Positions 31,267 through 41,038 of a DNA stretch of 64,000 nucleotides are shown one piece after another. Under the pieces are notes generated by a model. The model did not search any database and had not been told where the DNA came from. It saw only the letters and a program-made list of their open reading frames with translations. How positions within the stretch are numbered: position 1 is the stretch's first letter; every line of letters begins with the position of its first letter. A program made the position numbers and the translations under genes. The stretch comes from Tillandsia leiboldiana (lineage: Eukaryota > Streptophyta > Magnoliopsida > Poales > Bromeliaceae): positions 9,206,966 to 9,270,965 of the forward strand of contig CM055076.1 of the NCBI GenBank assembly GCA_029204045.2, given 5' to 3'.

Positions 31267-31725
31267 TTCCTATGAAGGTAAAACAAAAGCACTTTCAGTG
31301 GGTTCAGAAACAGTTTGCATGATTTGAGTTGTTATTTTTAGGAGGGAATGTATCACAAGTGTACTGGTACAAACTTTAGTTTTCTCGTTTTTGGTAGTGT
31401 TTCTCATTTGAAAATGATGGTAGCTGTGGTACTCCAATAACTCAGTTATTGTTTTTAGAATGTTGGTGTAACCTCCCCTATAGTCTCACATTGGATGGGA
31501 TATATTGAGATTCTGATTGAATATATAAGATCATACATGCTAATAATAATAATTAGGTTTAAGCATTTTGGGCCAATGGTTTGGACTTAATGAGTTATTA
31601 TTGCTAGCGAGTCGGATGGTTATAAATGATATCAGAGACGAATATCAGTCGAAAGTGTGAGGGCTAAGTGTTACGTGGGGCAAAGTGCTACACCACGGAT
31701 TTGGCGGGAGCCACCTCTCCCACCT
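31150..31725 (+). repeat. 576-bp direct repeat flanking the MULE, right copy
   Basis: Copy of 18426-18981. It begins GAAGATGGAGGGAGTGG immediately after the MULE tip and ends CTCTCCCACC, where the interrupted TRIM continues. It has a longer CT run (31226-31262). Confidence 0.93.
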
Positions 31726-31817
31726 TTTGTATCTCACATCATAATTCTGATATGTTCTGTATCTGTGATCTAGTAATAACTGAGCTTAAATATTTTATGC
31801 AGTGTTCGGATCGTTAC
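31726..31817 (+). mobile_element. Degenerate TRIM 3' LTR
   Basis: Contains TCTCACATCA, then CTAGTAATAACTGAGCTTAAATATTT, ending GTTCGGATCGTTACA. These blocks match the TRIM 5' LTR at 18723-18880 in the same order, so this is the other LTR of the element that the MULE entered. Confidence 0.6.
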
Positions 31818-33483
31818 ATCTAGCTTTTTATATTTTCAATCAAAATTTATTTTCTATCCGATGTGGGACTATCGGAAACGTTACAATAGCTATTTTTGAA
31901 TATGATGGAGAGTTTTTGCAGTGTTCTAGTGCTCAGTAGCTTGGTTGGGTATAGTAGAGATGGTTGATCGACACGTCTGTAGAGTGTTGGAACGAGCGGA
32001 ACCATTTTGGCGCGAAATGAACACGAAAACGGACTCGGGACCATGAAACCTATTAAAACTAAAGTTTCAACGAATTTTGGGCGCCCAGATTATGTTTCGG
32101 GCGCTCGATGTAGTTTTACCTTGGACAAGGTTTAAGACCTTTTCCGATCCCCAGAAGTTACCGTAATAGTTTGGAAGTGAGTTGCTGAGCTCCCTCGGGT
32201 GTAACATACTATTGTGACACATAACATATGGTAATTGAAGTTTCGAGCATAGGTTTCAAATGCCTGAAAATTTTCAAATGCAGCTACAAAGTTTCGGACT
32301 ACTTAGCAGACGCCCGGTTTTAGTTCCAAATACGATTTCGAGGGATTCCGGACGCCCAAATGTGATTTTGGGCGCTCAAAATGTGTTTTCCCTGCTATGG
32401 AGCAAGTTAGATCTATTTGATCTGTGGGCTCATTTTATTCATTCATTTCACTTATAAATTGACTTGTAGATTGATTTTTCACCCCTTTTCGAACTCCTAT
32501 ACTCTAGAGCTCTCAATTCCACCTCCCTCTCCTCCCTACAGGTGTGTTGCAGCAGCAAAATCCAGCAACAGTAGTAGCTGCAATAGTGTTGTTGGTTATT
32601 CAGAGCTAAGTTGGAGCTTGTAATTGCTGAATTGGATCTTTCTCATGGGTTAGTTGATAGATGAGAGGTTGTGGAGTAAGTCATTCATCTAATTTTCAGG
32701 TTTGTTGGTTTTAAATTGGATTTTATTGGATTTTTGAGTTGAATTTGGATTTTCGTTAATTTTCTTCGTTCGATTCTTTTAGTGGAACTTGTCGGGCATC
32801 CTTGCTGGTTTAGCTTCCACTTCTAGTCTTTTTGGAGTTGATTCTACCTAGATTGTGAGGTAGATTTGGTTCAATTTATTGAATTTCCAATTTCGTTGGT
32901 CGAATTACTTTAATTGGTGGATTTTGGAATTCGGTTGTTGTAGCGGGGATTTTGTTGTTGCTGCTGAGCTTCATTGAGTCCCTGCTGGTCCTGGGGTAGT
33001 GAGGGGTTGTGTCGGAGCTTGTCGTGCTTGCCATATTTGGATTAGCATCCAAGGTGGGTTTAATTTATCGAAAACGGCATAATTCCTATAAATTCAGCAT
33101 GCTTATTGTTTTTATGTTAAAACTGAAATTCTATATTAGAATCAGGAAATCGTATAGGAGACATTGAAATTCAGAGTTCGAACATGTTAAATCTGCATGT
33201 AGAAGATCCCAACTGCTGAATTTGGACTACAATCATATATGAAAACTGCACTTCATCTTCCGATGCACCATCATTTCTTTTTAGCTTCGGGAGTTGTTTT
33301 TACCTGTTTTTCTCCCTGGTTAGAGGGTTGTGAGTACTCAGTTTAGTGTAGAACGCTCATGCTGAGGGGGCGAGATGACTTTTACATCAGTTGGTAGATT
33401 AGGTTGTATTTTTGTATGTCGTCTGGGGTGACTGTGGTTCTAGATCGTTGAATTTTTCTCTGGATTGCGCCTTGGGCAAGTGG
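31818..33483 (+). other. Non-coding, LTR-like sequence
   Basis: No gene is seen. The part 32070-32400 has repeated GGGCGCCC / GGGCGCTC motifs (for example 32078 and 32095). 32520-33060 resembles the transcribed leader end of a plant gypsy LTR, with T-rich runs and TTGTTGTTGC patches. I call it probable plus-strand LTR remnant without defined ends. Confidence 0.35.
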
Positions 33484-35280
33484 TGTCACGCCCCGAGACT
33501 GCCAATTTGGCCAGTTCGGGTGCGGGAATAGATCTGCCAAATGGACATGACTTTTTCCTACCCGAACGAAAAGGTAATATCTCAAACACACAAGCATGCA
33601 CAAATAGATACATGATAATAGAGTACGACTTACAAGTTTAAACATTCAACTTTAAGTATAAAACACAAATACATAAAGTTGAAAACATGTATAACTAGAA
33701 TGAACTGGAATACAATTTATATCAATTGTTCTATTCTTTCTCAAAATACATGAAGTTCACTCTATAGCATAATGGTACCACTCTAGACCTTTCTAGGTCC
33801 ACTAATTCGTCAGGCCTTTGTCGCGGTCTCGCATCTCATCGGCGCCACTTGGATCTATAAAAAGGTGTAACCATGGGGTGTGAGAATTACGAATGGTTCC
33901 CGACGAGTTTAACCACCAAGAAACATACTCTACACCTACTTGGTTCAATGAAAGCACTAGTAGCAAGATAATTATTAAATAGACATTTCTAAACTAACAT
34001 GCAATTAAAAGTATTTACATTATTAATTCTCACATACATATCATGTCACTATATTACATGCCACACACACTAGGCCACTATGCCACACGACCACTATGCC
34101 ACTAATCAAGGATGAATATCTACCCGACAGCTCTTGGCCACACTATCACATTGTGATTTAAGTTTCATAAAAGTGTCGTGTAGAGAGTCAACATATGAGC
34201 GCACCCTCTATAGTTGGCGATGGATTGTGTCCCTTTAGAATACTTTGTGGAGAGTCGCTTTATGCGCGTACCCTCTCCATTTAGCCAGTAGATGGGATTT
34301 TTGGAACTCAGGCACCCAAATAAAAAAAAAAGGTCAAGATCTGCTCGCCCCTCTTTCGGGAGTCGACTTATGCGCATACCCTTTCGTTGCTTTGACATTT
34401 CCAGAATGTCTTATTATTATTATCTTTCACTTTTCATCTTTACCCTAGGTTCATGACTTTAGAGTGCATAGGATGGCCCAAGGACACCAATTTAATTCTT
34501 ATTCTCTTGTTTACACATTCTTTACTCTTTTGACCCTAAGTTCAAGACTATAGGGTTATACGATACTCCAAGGACGCCAACTAGTCATGCCAAAACTAAC
34601 CTAGAGTTCATTTACTCTATGTTGAAATCCTAGAGTTCATTGTCAATGTTTACCTTAGGTTTTCTCTAAGTTGAATGCCACTCAATCATAAACCTATATC
34701 TAGGTTTTTCTTACTCATACACATGCAAAACTAAAATCTTACGTTTCTCTTGCACTTTACTTAGGGCTAAATCCTAAATTTGTTTTTATACTAGACAATG
34801 CCCTCTACTACTCACTAGCATGCTTTTAGATCATAGAAAAGTAAAGGAGCAAGATAGAGATCATCCTTTTCGGTATTATCCCTAACCTTTTGAAGCTCCC
34901 TCTTCAAATGAGGAGTTGATCTCTTCTAGCTCCAAAAAAATTCCTAAAAATAATTTATAAATCATTAGAGATCTCAAACAACTCTTTTAAAACCCAAAAA
35001 TTTTGAAACCCTAATATACCCAGAACTCACCTCTCTTTATAGCATACCAAAATATAGGAGGGAGGATTTTTCCTTCCTCCTAGAGCTTCTCCACTAAGCT
35101 TTCCACCGTTTTCTTGCTCTGAATGAGATCAAAAACCCACACAGAGCCCCCTAGCACTGTGTGCCGTCTCATTATTCTTCTACGTCTTCTTCTCCTTCGT
35201 GCAGAGAAAGAGGAAGAGAGAAGAGTGAGATAGAGAGAAATAAGAGAGAGTGGGTGAATGTCAGTGGGTTAGTGGGCTTT
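33484..35280 (-). mobile_element. Tekay/Del-type LTR-like segment
   Basis: Starts TGTCACGCCCCGAGACTGCC, the shared start of the other minus-strand Tekay LTRs in the window, and holds no reading frame of note. The end is not certain: candidates lie near 35264, where AATGTCA precedes GTGGG, but the flanks (AAGTGG left) do not form a clean 5-bp duplication. Probably a solo or truncated LTR. Confidence 0.5.
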
Positions 35281-35345
35281 TGTAGGTGTAATATACTAGA
35301 TTTTCAATATATAAGCAAGTATAAATAAAAATAGTATGAGATACT

Positions 35346-36622
35346 TGTGGGTTATGGGATAATGGATCTAAATAGGAGAAAAACCACCTAGAGGGGGGGT
35401 GAATAGGTGTAAATAATAAAACTCGAAAATCTTTGCGTAAAAATAACCCAATGCGGAAAATAAGTAAAGTATGTAAGATTTTACGTGGAAAACTCCGTCA
35501 CAGGAGTAAAAAACCACAGTACCGTTAACACGGTGAAATCCACTAAGATTAAACACGTACAAGGTGATATACCGTAACACTACGACTCAACCTTTTCCAT
35601 ACGCTCCGAGTAGATCTTCTCCGCTCGCTCCGCAACGCACCTCGATCACACGATTTGCGTCCAACGCCGAATCCATGATGTCCAACCGAATCCACGGTAT
35701 TCACCAATGTAGCACGTATCGATCACACGAACGCGCCTCGCTCCGAATCCACGAAAGCGGTAGCACCTTGAATCTGCAAGGCCACGCGAATCCACGCGCC
35801 GATTGTCCTTTCGGAAATCGTTGTTTTGTTTATTGGTGGTGATGATAATCGAATACTCAGATCATATAGATAGACGAGGAAAACACCTTCTAAGTATTCA
35901 TCGATTTGATTCTTCAAAAGAAAGAAAGAGTTTTGAAACCCTAGAATCAAATCGATCAATAGAGAAACAAAACCTAAAATTAACAGTGTTTACCTTTTAT
36001 TCTTTATACGTGGATTACCTTTGATTCCTTTTTGAAATATAAAAAATTTAGGAACCTTCGGAATATTAGGAATACCCTAAAAGATGATATTAGGGTCTAT
36101 TTATAGGTTAGAAACCTTTTGGAAAGAGATAAGAATCAAAAACTGACTTAACAGACTTTTTTCCGCACGGCAGTCCGGACTGGATTTGGCTGATCCGGAC
36201 TGTCGTCTTTTTCAAGAGAATTTCCTGAAAAACAGTTCGGGGTCCGGACTTGAATAACCTGATCCGGACTGATTCATGCGATATTGCAAAACCAAAGTTC
36301 GGGGTCCGGACTGGATAGGGGATGATCCGGACTGAAAGTTCGCATGAACCAAACCTTGTTCGGGGTCCGGACTGGATGTGGTTGGTCCGGATCCTGAACG
36401 TGTAAAATGTCCAGTTTTGATTTTTTATACAATGAAATTTTTTTCCAAGTGTTTCTAAACTATAAGAATGTATTCAGATCACCAAAAATATTTAGTTAAA
36501 CGTACCTGATCATTTTGAATCCATTCTTCTTGAGATTGATGTATGTGATCGATAATTCTTCAACTTCAATCTTCAAGACTCAAAACACTTCACGAAATAC
36601 GCCAATACAAAAATCCTTAGCA
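35346..36622 (-). mobile_element. 3' LTR of a minus-strand Sirevirus (Ty1/copia)
   Basis: Reads on the minus strand from TGCTAAGGATTTTTGTATTGG to ACCCACA. It contains CACCCCCCCTCTAGGTGG near its end and several copies of the CAGTCCGGACC motif. A purine tract (AAAGGGGGAGAT) immediately precedes it (36623-36634), so it is the 3' LTR and the internal region lies at higher coordinates. It is homologous to the solo LTRs at 39312-40544 and 59437-60679, in the opposite direction. No 5' LTR in this orientation is present. Confidence 0.85.
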
Positions 36623-36634
36623 ATCTCCCCCTTT
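36623..36634 (-). other. Polypurine tract of the Sirevirus
   Basis: Minus strand AAAGGGGGAGAT adjoining the LTR start, primer for plus-strand synthesis. A second PPT-like motif, GTGACAAAAAGGGGGAGAG, lies at about 37141-37159. Repeated GACAAAAAGGGGGAGA-type motifs upstream of the PPT are a Sirevirus hallmark. Confidence 0.8.
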
Positions 36635-37252
36635 GGCGGTTTCGTGACAAAACATGTAATCCACAAAAATAAACAAAAAGATATTTTTGTTGCTATCACC
36701 AAACAACAAAAATTCACATGAAAGATCCAAATAAAGTGTAAATACAAGAGATAAACTCCTATAACAAACTCTAGACTTAGACGCTTGTACTCTCTGCAAA
36801 AGAAAAATAATTCTTGACAAAAGAGATCATTAGATATCTCAAGAATTTTAAAATTTCAATAAGCAATCAGAGAGATAGAGTTTATACTCATGTAACTTAT
36901 GATATTATTTAATCGGATATGTATGAAAGTAGACAATCAAAGATTCACATATCATATATCAATAAGGTTCCAAATGTAAAAGTTCAAAGTTCACAAAAGA
37001 TACCTACCTGACACTTGTTCTTGTCCTATCTACCAACTTAGTGAAAGTTAGAATATTACAAACCAAAATAGTTAGTAGAATAGTTAGTCAGGTAGTCGTC
37101 ATTGAAGTCTCATCTTACTTGTTCTTTGTTCTCAGTTTTCTCTCCCCCTTTTTGTCACATAACAAGCCAAAAAATTAAAAGAGGAATTGCACAGTTCAGA
37201 TAACCAAAAAAATATGCAAAAGAGAAACTGTTAGAAAATGAAAAAACAATCA
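36635..37252 (-). other. Sirevirus 3' untranslated internal region
   Basis: AT-rich, no coding frame, between the third-ORF remnant and the 3' LTR. It carries the second PPT-like motif near 37150. Confidence 0.6.
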
Positions 37253-37568
37253 TCAATCTGAATCATCATTGTCGTCAGAGCTGTTGCATCCAAGCTTGTT
37301 AAAAATTGCTTTGAGCAGCTTTGAAAACTTTGAACACTTCTTTCGAAGCTTGTGTTGATGTGTAGTGATGCGTTGTAGGTCAAGTGACATCCTTTCTTGT
37401 TCGGAAGAAAGTCGCTGTTGTTCGCGATAGATGGAGAACATAGACGCATCATCCTCCGACGTGTCTTTCCTTGGAGTTGAAGTAGGTAACGAGGGTTCAG
37501 GTGCTGTAATAGACTCATCAATATAGAGTCCACTCCCCATTGTTTGCTTCCTTCTAGCATACTTCTTT

Positions 37569-38146
37569 TGTGACACCCTCGGAATTTGGATTAGTTATAT
37601 ATATAAATGATATAATAGGACTAAATCTCTTAACCCAGCTATAGCATTTTGGGTGGTAGCAAGACCCAAGAGGTTAAGAGAGTTAAGCGTGCTAGAGCTA
37701 GAGTAATTCTAGGATGGGTGACCCCCTGGGAAGTTGGGGCGTCACAGTTGGTATCAGAGCTATTCACTAGCCGGAAATGTGAGATGAGTCTCGGCTGAGT
37801 CAGGGTTATATAGCGGGTAGAGTGAGCCTCCTCGGCTAATGACCATTGTGGGTGGAGTGTAGCTCCCCACAAGGTCAGCTAAGGCTAGCGAGACGAGTCT
37901 CGCATCGCCTGGTGCTTGTGAGTGTCTTTGAGCCTGACGAGGACGTCAGGGCTTAAAGGGGGGAAGAATGTGACACCCTCGGAATTTGGATTAGTCATAT
38001 ATATAAATGATATAATAGAACTAAATCTCTTAACCCGACTATAATATTTTGGGTGGTAGGAAGACCCAAAAGGTTAAGAGAGTTAAGCGTGCTAGAGCTA
38101 GAGTAGTTCTAGGATAGGTGACCCCCTGGGAAGTTGGGGTGTCACA
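37569..38146 (+). mobile_element. Cassandra TRIM retrotransposon, complete
   Basis: Two LTRs, 37569-37746 and 37969-38146 (178 bp each, 400 bp apart, a few differences). Both start TGTGACACCCTCGGAATTTGG and end GGCGTCACA or GGTGTCACA. The primer site TTGGTATCAGAGC follows the left LTR (37748-37760), and a purine tract AAAGGGGGGAAGAA precedes the right one. A perfect 5-bp duplication TCTTT lies at 37564-37568 and 38147-38151. The LTRs carry 5S rRNA-like sequence. No protein is encoded, so it depends on enzymes supplied by others. It sits in the Sirevirus third-ORF region in the opposite direction. Confidence 0.95.
37672..37736 (+). other. 5S rRNA-like promoter segment in Cassandra LTR
   Basis: GTTAAGCGTGCTAGAGCTAG, then GGATGGGTGACCCCCTGGGA match the 5S rRNA internal control region (A box, intermediate element and C box: AGTTAAGCGTGC and GGATGGGTGACCTCCTGGGAAGT in plant 5S). 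The same lies at about 38072-38136 in the right LTR, with one G-to-A change in GGATAGGTGACC. It is not a functional 5S gene, because the outer parts are missing. In Cassandra it can serve as a Pol III promoter. Confidence 0.9.
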
Positions 38147-38345
38147 TCTTTAACATCGAGCAGGATTCCATAGGTGCCTTGTTCTTTAACGCGGACCTAT
38201 CGTTAGCTGCGGCAGCCTATTTTGCTTCCTTGACTATCTTCTCCCAGTCGTCTGGTTCAGTCTCTGAGCCATCCAACGACACAAGCTTAGGTTCTCCTTG
38301 ATCTTTTCTTGCTCGTTTCAGTTTGTTGGTCACACGAGTGCTGAC

Positions 38346-39235
38346 CAAAGCAGTTATGAACACAATTATCCAGCCAAACACCATTTTGCTAGATTTTTTT
38401 TAAAAAAAATTGGTCCTGTGAGCAAGAACTTCAAAACATGGAAAAAATTGTTTAATTCCAAAAATTTGAAAAATTATACCCAAACAATTCTTATCACATA
38501 TAGAAGCTAGGAATCAAAATAATTTTGCAAAAAGAATTGAGAAAATAGATCAATTTCTCATATTTTGAAAAATCTCAAAAATTGCCCTAAAATCAAAATT
38601 TCAGAAATCTAAGCCTAAAAATATGTTTAGAAAATAAACAACAAGCATAGAAACAATTCTTAGGCATCCAAAGTTCAGATTTCAAAAGAAATTTGATCAA
38701 AAGTCGTGCAAAAATGAAATTATAGCATGAAATCCATCACGTTTTGAAGAAAACAAGTAAAAACTGTGAATGAGATGAGTTTTGATCGAAAACTTACTTG
38801 GATCGAGTGAAATATCGTGAAGAGAGATCCAAAAGCTTCTAGATTCTAGAGAGAGAAACAGTAGAAACCAAAATCTAAAGCTTGGAGTGAATGAGAAATC
38901 GAAAACCATTCGTTTTTAATAAAAACCTAGTCGTGGTTCGGATCGGATTAAGAATTCAGTCCTGATCGGCTTAGTGCAGAAAATCCCATGGTTCAGGATC
39001 CAGACTGAGTCTATCCAGTCCGGACTGCCTGCAACTTTTTTTTTCAGAAAAATTCGTAAAAATTCAAGAAAATCTAGAAAAAGTATGTAATCATTCTTGC
39101 ATATCAATTTTAAACAAAAAGTATCGTTCTATATAAAAAGAAATAGGTTATGATAAATCTATCAATAATATCCCAAATTTTGAAACAAAAATTTAGAAAT
39201 TTTGTAAATTGATATGCAAGAATGATTAAGTCTTC
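38346..39235 (-). other. Sirevirus internal non-coding remnant
   Basis: AT-rich with no convincing frame. Two inverted 22-bp blocks (39089-39110 and 39206-39227, ATCATTCTTGCATATCAATT and its complement) bracket a 95-bp loop near the right edge. A junction at about 39230-39250, with a repeated CTTCCGGTG, joins it to gypsy LTR sequence. Confidence 0.5.
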
Positions 39236-40986
39236 CGGTGCTCCTTCCGGTGACGGTGTGCTCCTGGATCCGTCCCCCGGCGTTGGCGTCGTCTCCGTTC
39301 TTGGTCCCCGGTGTTAAGGATTTTGTATTGGCGTATTTCGTGAAATATTTAAGTCTTGAAGATTGAAGATGAAGAATTGTGGATCATATACATCAATCTC
39401 AAGAAGAATGAATTCAAAAGGATCAGGTATGTTTAACTAAATAATTTTGGTGATCCGAATACATTCTTGTAGTTTAGAAACACTTGGAAGATTTTTCATT
39501 GCATAAAAATAAAAAACTGGACAAGTTGGATGTTCAGGATCCGGATCAAAGTATTTCAGTCCGGACCCCGAACATAGTTTAGTTCATGCGGAATTCCAAT
39601 CCGGAACAGCCTCTGCTCAGTATGGACCCCAAACTATGTGTTTGCAGAAATCGTATGAACAGTCCGGATCAGGAAATTTCAGTCTGGACCCCGAACTTGT
39701 TTTTCTGGAAAAGTTCTATCTAAAGACGACAGTTCGGATCAGATTTAATCCAGTCCGGACCGCCGAGCAGGAAAATTCCAGATAAAGTAGTTTTTGATTC
39801 TTATATCTTTCCAAAGGTTTCTAGCCTATAAATAAACCCTTATTTTCATCTTTAGGGTTAAGAATTCAAACGGAGATAATCAAAGTCCACATATAGAGAA
39901 GAAAGGAAAACATGATCAATTATATGTTTCTTCGTCTATATTGATCAATTTGATTCTAGGGTTTCCAAACTCTTATTTCATGTAGAATCAAATTGATGAA
40001 TACTTAGATTGTGTTTTCTTATCTATCTTTGATCTAAGTATTCGGCGGATTATCATCACCAACAAAAACAACGATTTTCCCAAAAATTAGCACGTGGATT
40101 CGCGTGGCCTTGTGGATTCAAGGTGCTACCGCTCTCATGGATTCGGAGCGAGATACGTTCGTGTGATCGATACGTGCTACATTGGTGAAGACCGTGGATT
40201 CGGTTGGACGTCGTGGATTCGACGTTGGACGCAAATCGTGGATTCGAGGAGCGTTGTGGAGCGAGCGGAGAAGATCTACTTGGAGCGTATGGAAGAGGTT
40301 GAGTCATAGGGTTACGGTAAATCACCTTGTACGTGTTTAATCTTAGTGGATTTCGCCGTGTTATCGGTCCCGTGGTTTTTTACTCCTGTGATGGAGTTTT
40401 CCACGTAAATCTTCCGTACTTTATTTATTTTCCGTATTGGGTTATTTTCTTACGCAACGATTTGGTGTGTTTATTGTTTACACCTATTCACCCCCCCTCT
40501 AGGTGGTTTTTCCTCTATTCAGATCCATATTAACAAAACCCACACCCGGCACCACGAGAAGGAACGAGAAGAAAAGAAGAAACCTAATCCGGAAAGCGGT
40601 AACTTCTAAGCTTTTCTTTTCGTGTACGTACCAACCCAATTCTACGGTATAAATAAAAGAGGATTTTCCAACCGACTTCTCGATAAGCGTACCACCTACG
40701 CAACATTTCTAAAACAACCGGTGCGGATTTTGATGCACCAAAGCCCTAACGGGTTTCTCCTAACTGAACCGGTAGACCCGTTAACATAAAAAAAAACACA
40801 TTTGGGGAGATCCGTACATCGGATCCCCCCCCCCCCGATCGTGCCGTTAGTCCTCGCTTAACGAGATCTACTAAAAACTAGTGTTAATCACCCAAAAACT
40901 CACAAAGGATAATTACCTAAAAAAACTAACTTTATTCAAAAGCCAAAGGTACTTAAAACAAAATAACTACGTGCTATTACATCACA
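39236..40986 (-). mobile_element. Truncated 3' LTR of the outer gypsy, split by a solo LTR
   Basis: 39236-39311 and 40545-40986 together match 59010-59430 and 60680-60709 of the other LTR. The LTR ends at 40986 (minus-strand start TGTGATGTAATAGC), preceded by a purine tract (TTTTAAGGGGCA). About 2 kb of the LTR's far side is missing, replaced at 39235 by Sirevirus sequence. Confidence 0.8.
39312..40544 (+). mobile_element. Solo Sirevirus LTR with perfect target duplication
   Basis: 1,233 bp from TGTTAAGGATTTTGTATTGG to AACCCACA, flanked by CCCGG at 39307-39311 and 40545-40549. The uninterrupted target site is present in the sister LTR at 59082-59086, which confirms both ends exactly. Confidence 0.95.
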
Positions 40987-41038
40987 TGCCCCTTAAAAGA
41001 AGTTTCGTCCTCAAAACTTAACGACTACCCTCGTCAAA

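Larger units (their letters stand above)
37253..38345 (-). pseudogene. Sirevirus third-ORF remnant, split by Cassandra
   Basis: Minus-strand frame downstream of where pol would be. The upstream piece (from about 38330) reads KLKRARKDQGEP and DGSETEPDDWEKIVKEAK, then a TAG. The frame goes on through NKAPMESCSML and, once the 577-bp Cassandra insertion plus duplication is set aside, continues in frame into KKYARRKQTMGSG and a coiled-coil-like stretch (REQQRLSSEQERMSLDLQRI). It ends with an acidic tail (SSDDNDDSD) at 37253. Sireviruses often carry an extra ORF here with no settled function. I do not recognise a named domain. The stop and the insertion make it dead. Confidence 0.55.

Noticed and set aside
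37672..37736. A functional 5S rRNA gene
   Set aside because: Only the internal control blocks match. The 5' and 3' stem sequences are replaced, and the segment lies inside a Cassandra LTR with primer site and target duplication.
40056..40442. Conserved short frames in the Sirevirus LTRs (at 35564, 40056 and 60168) as a gene
   Set aside because: Present only because the LTR is present three times. They run antisense to the LTR and differ by frame-neutral repeats of a GTCGTGGATTCG unit.
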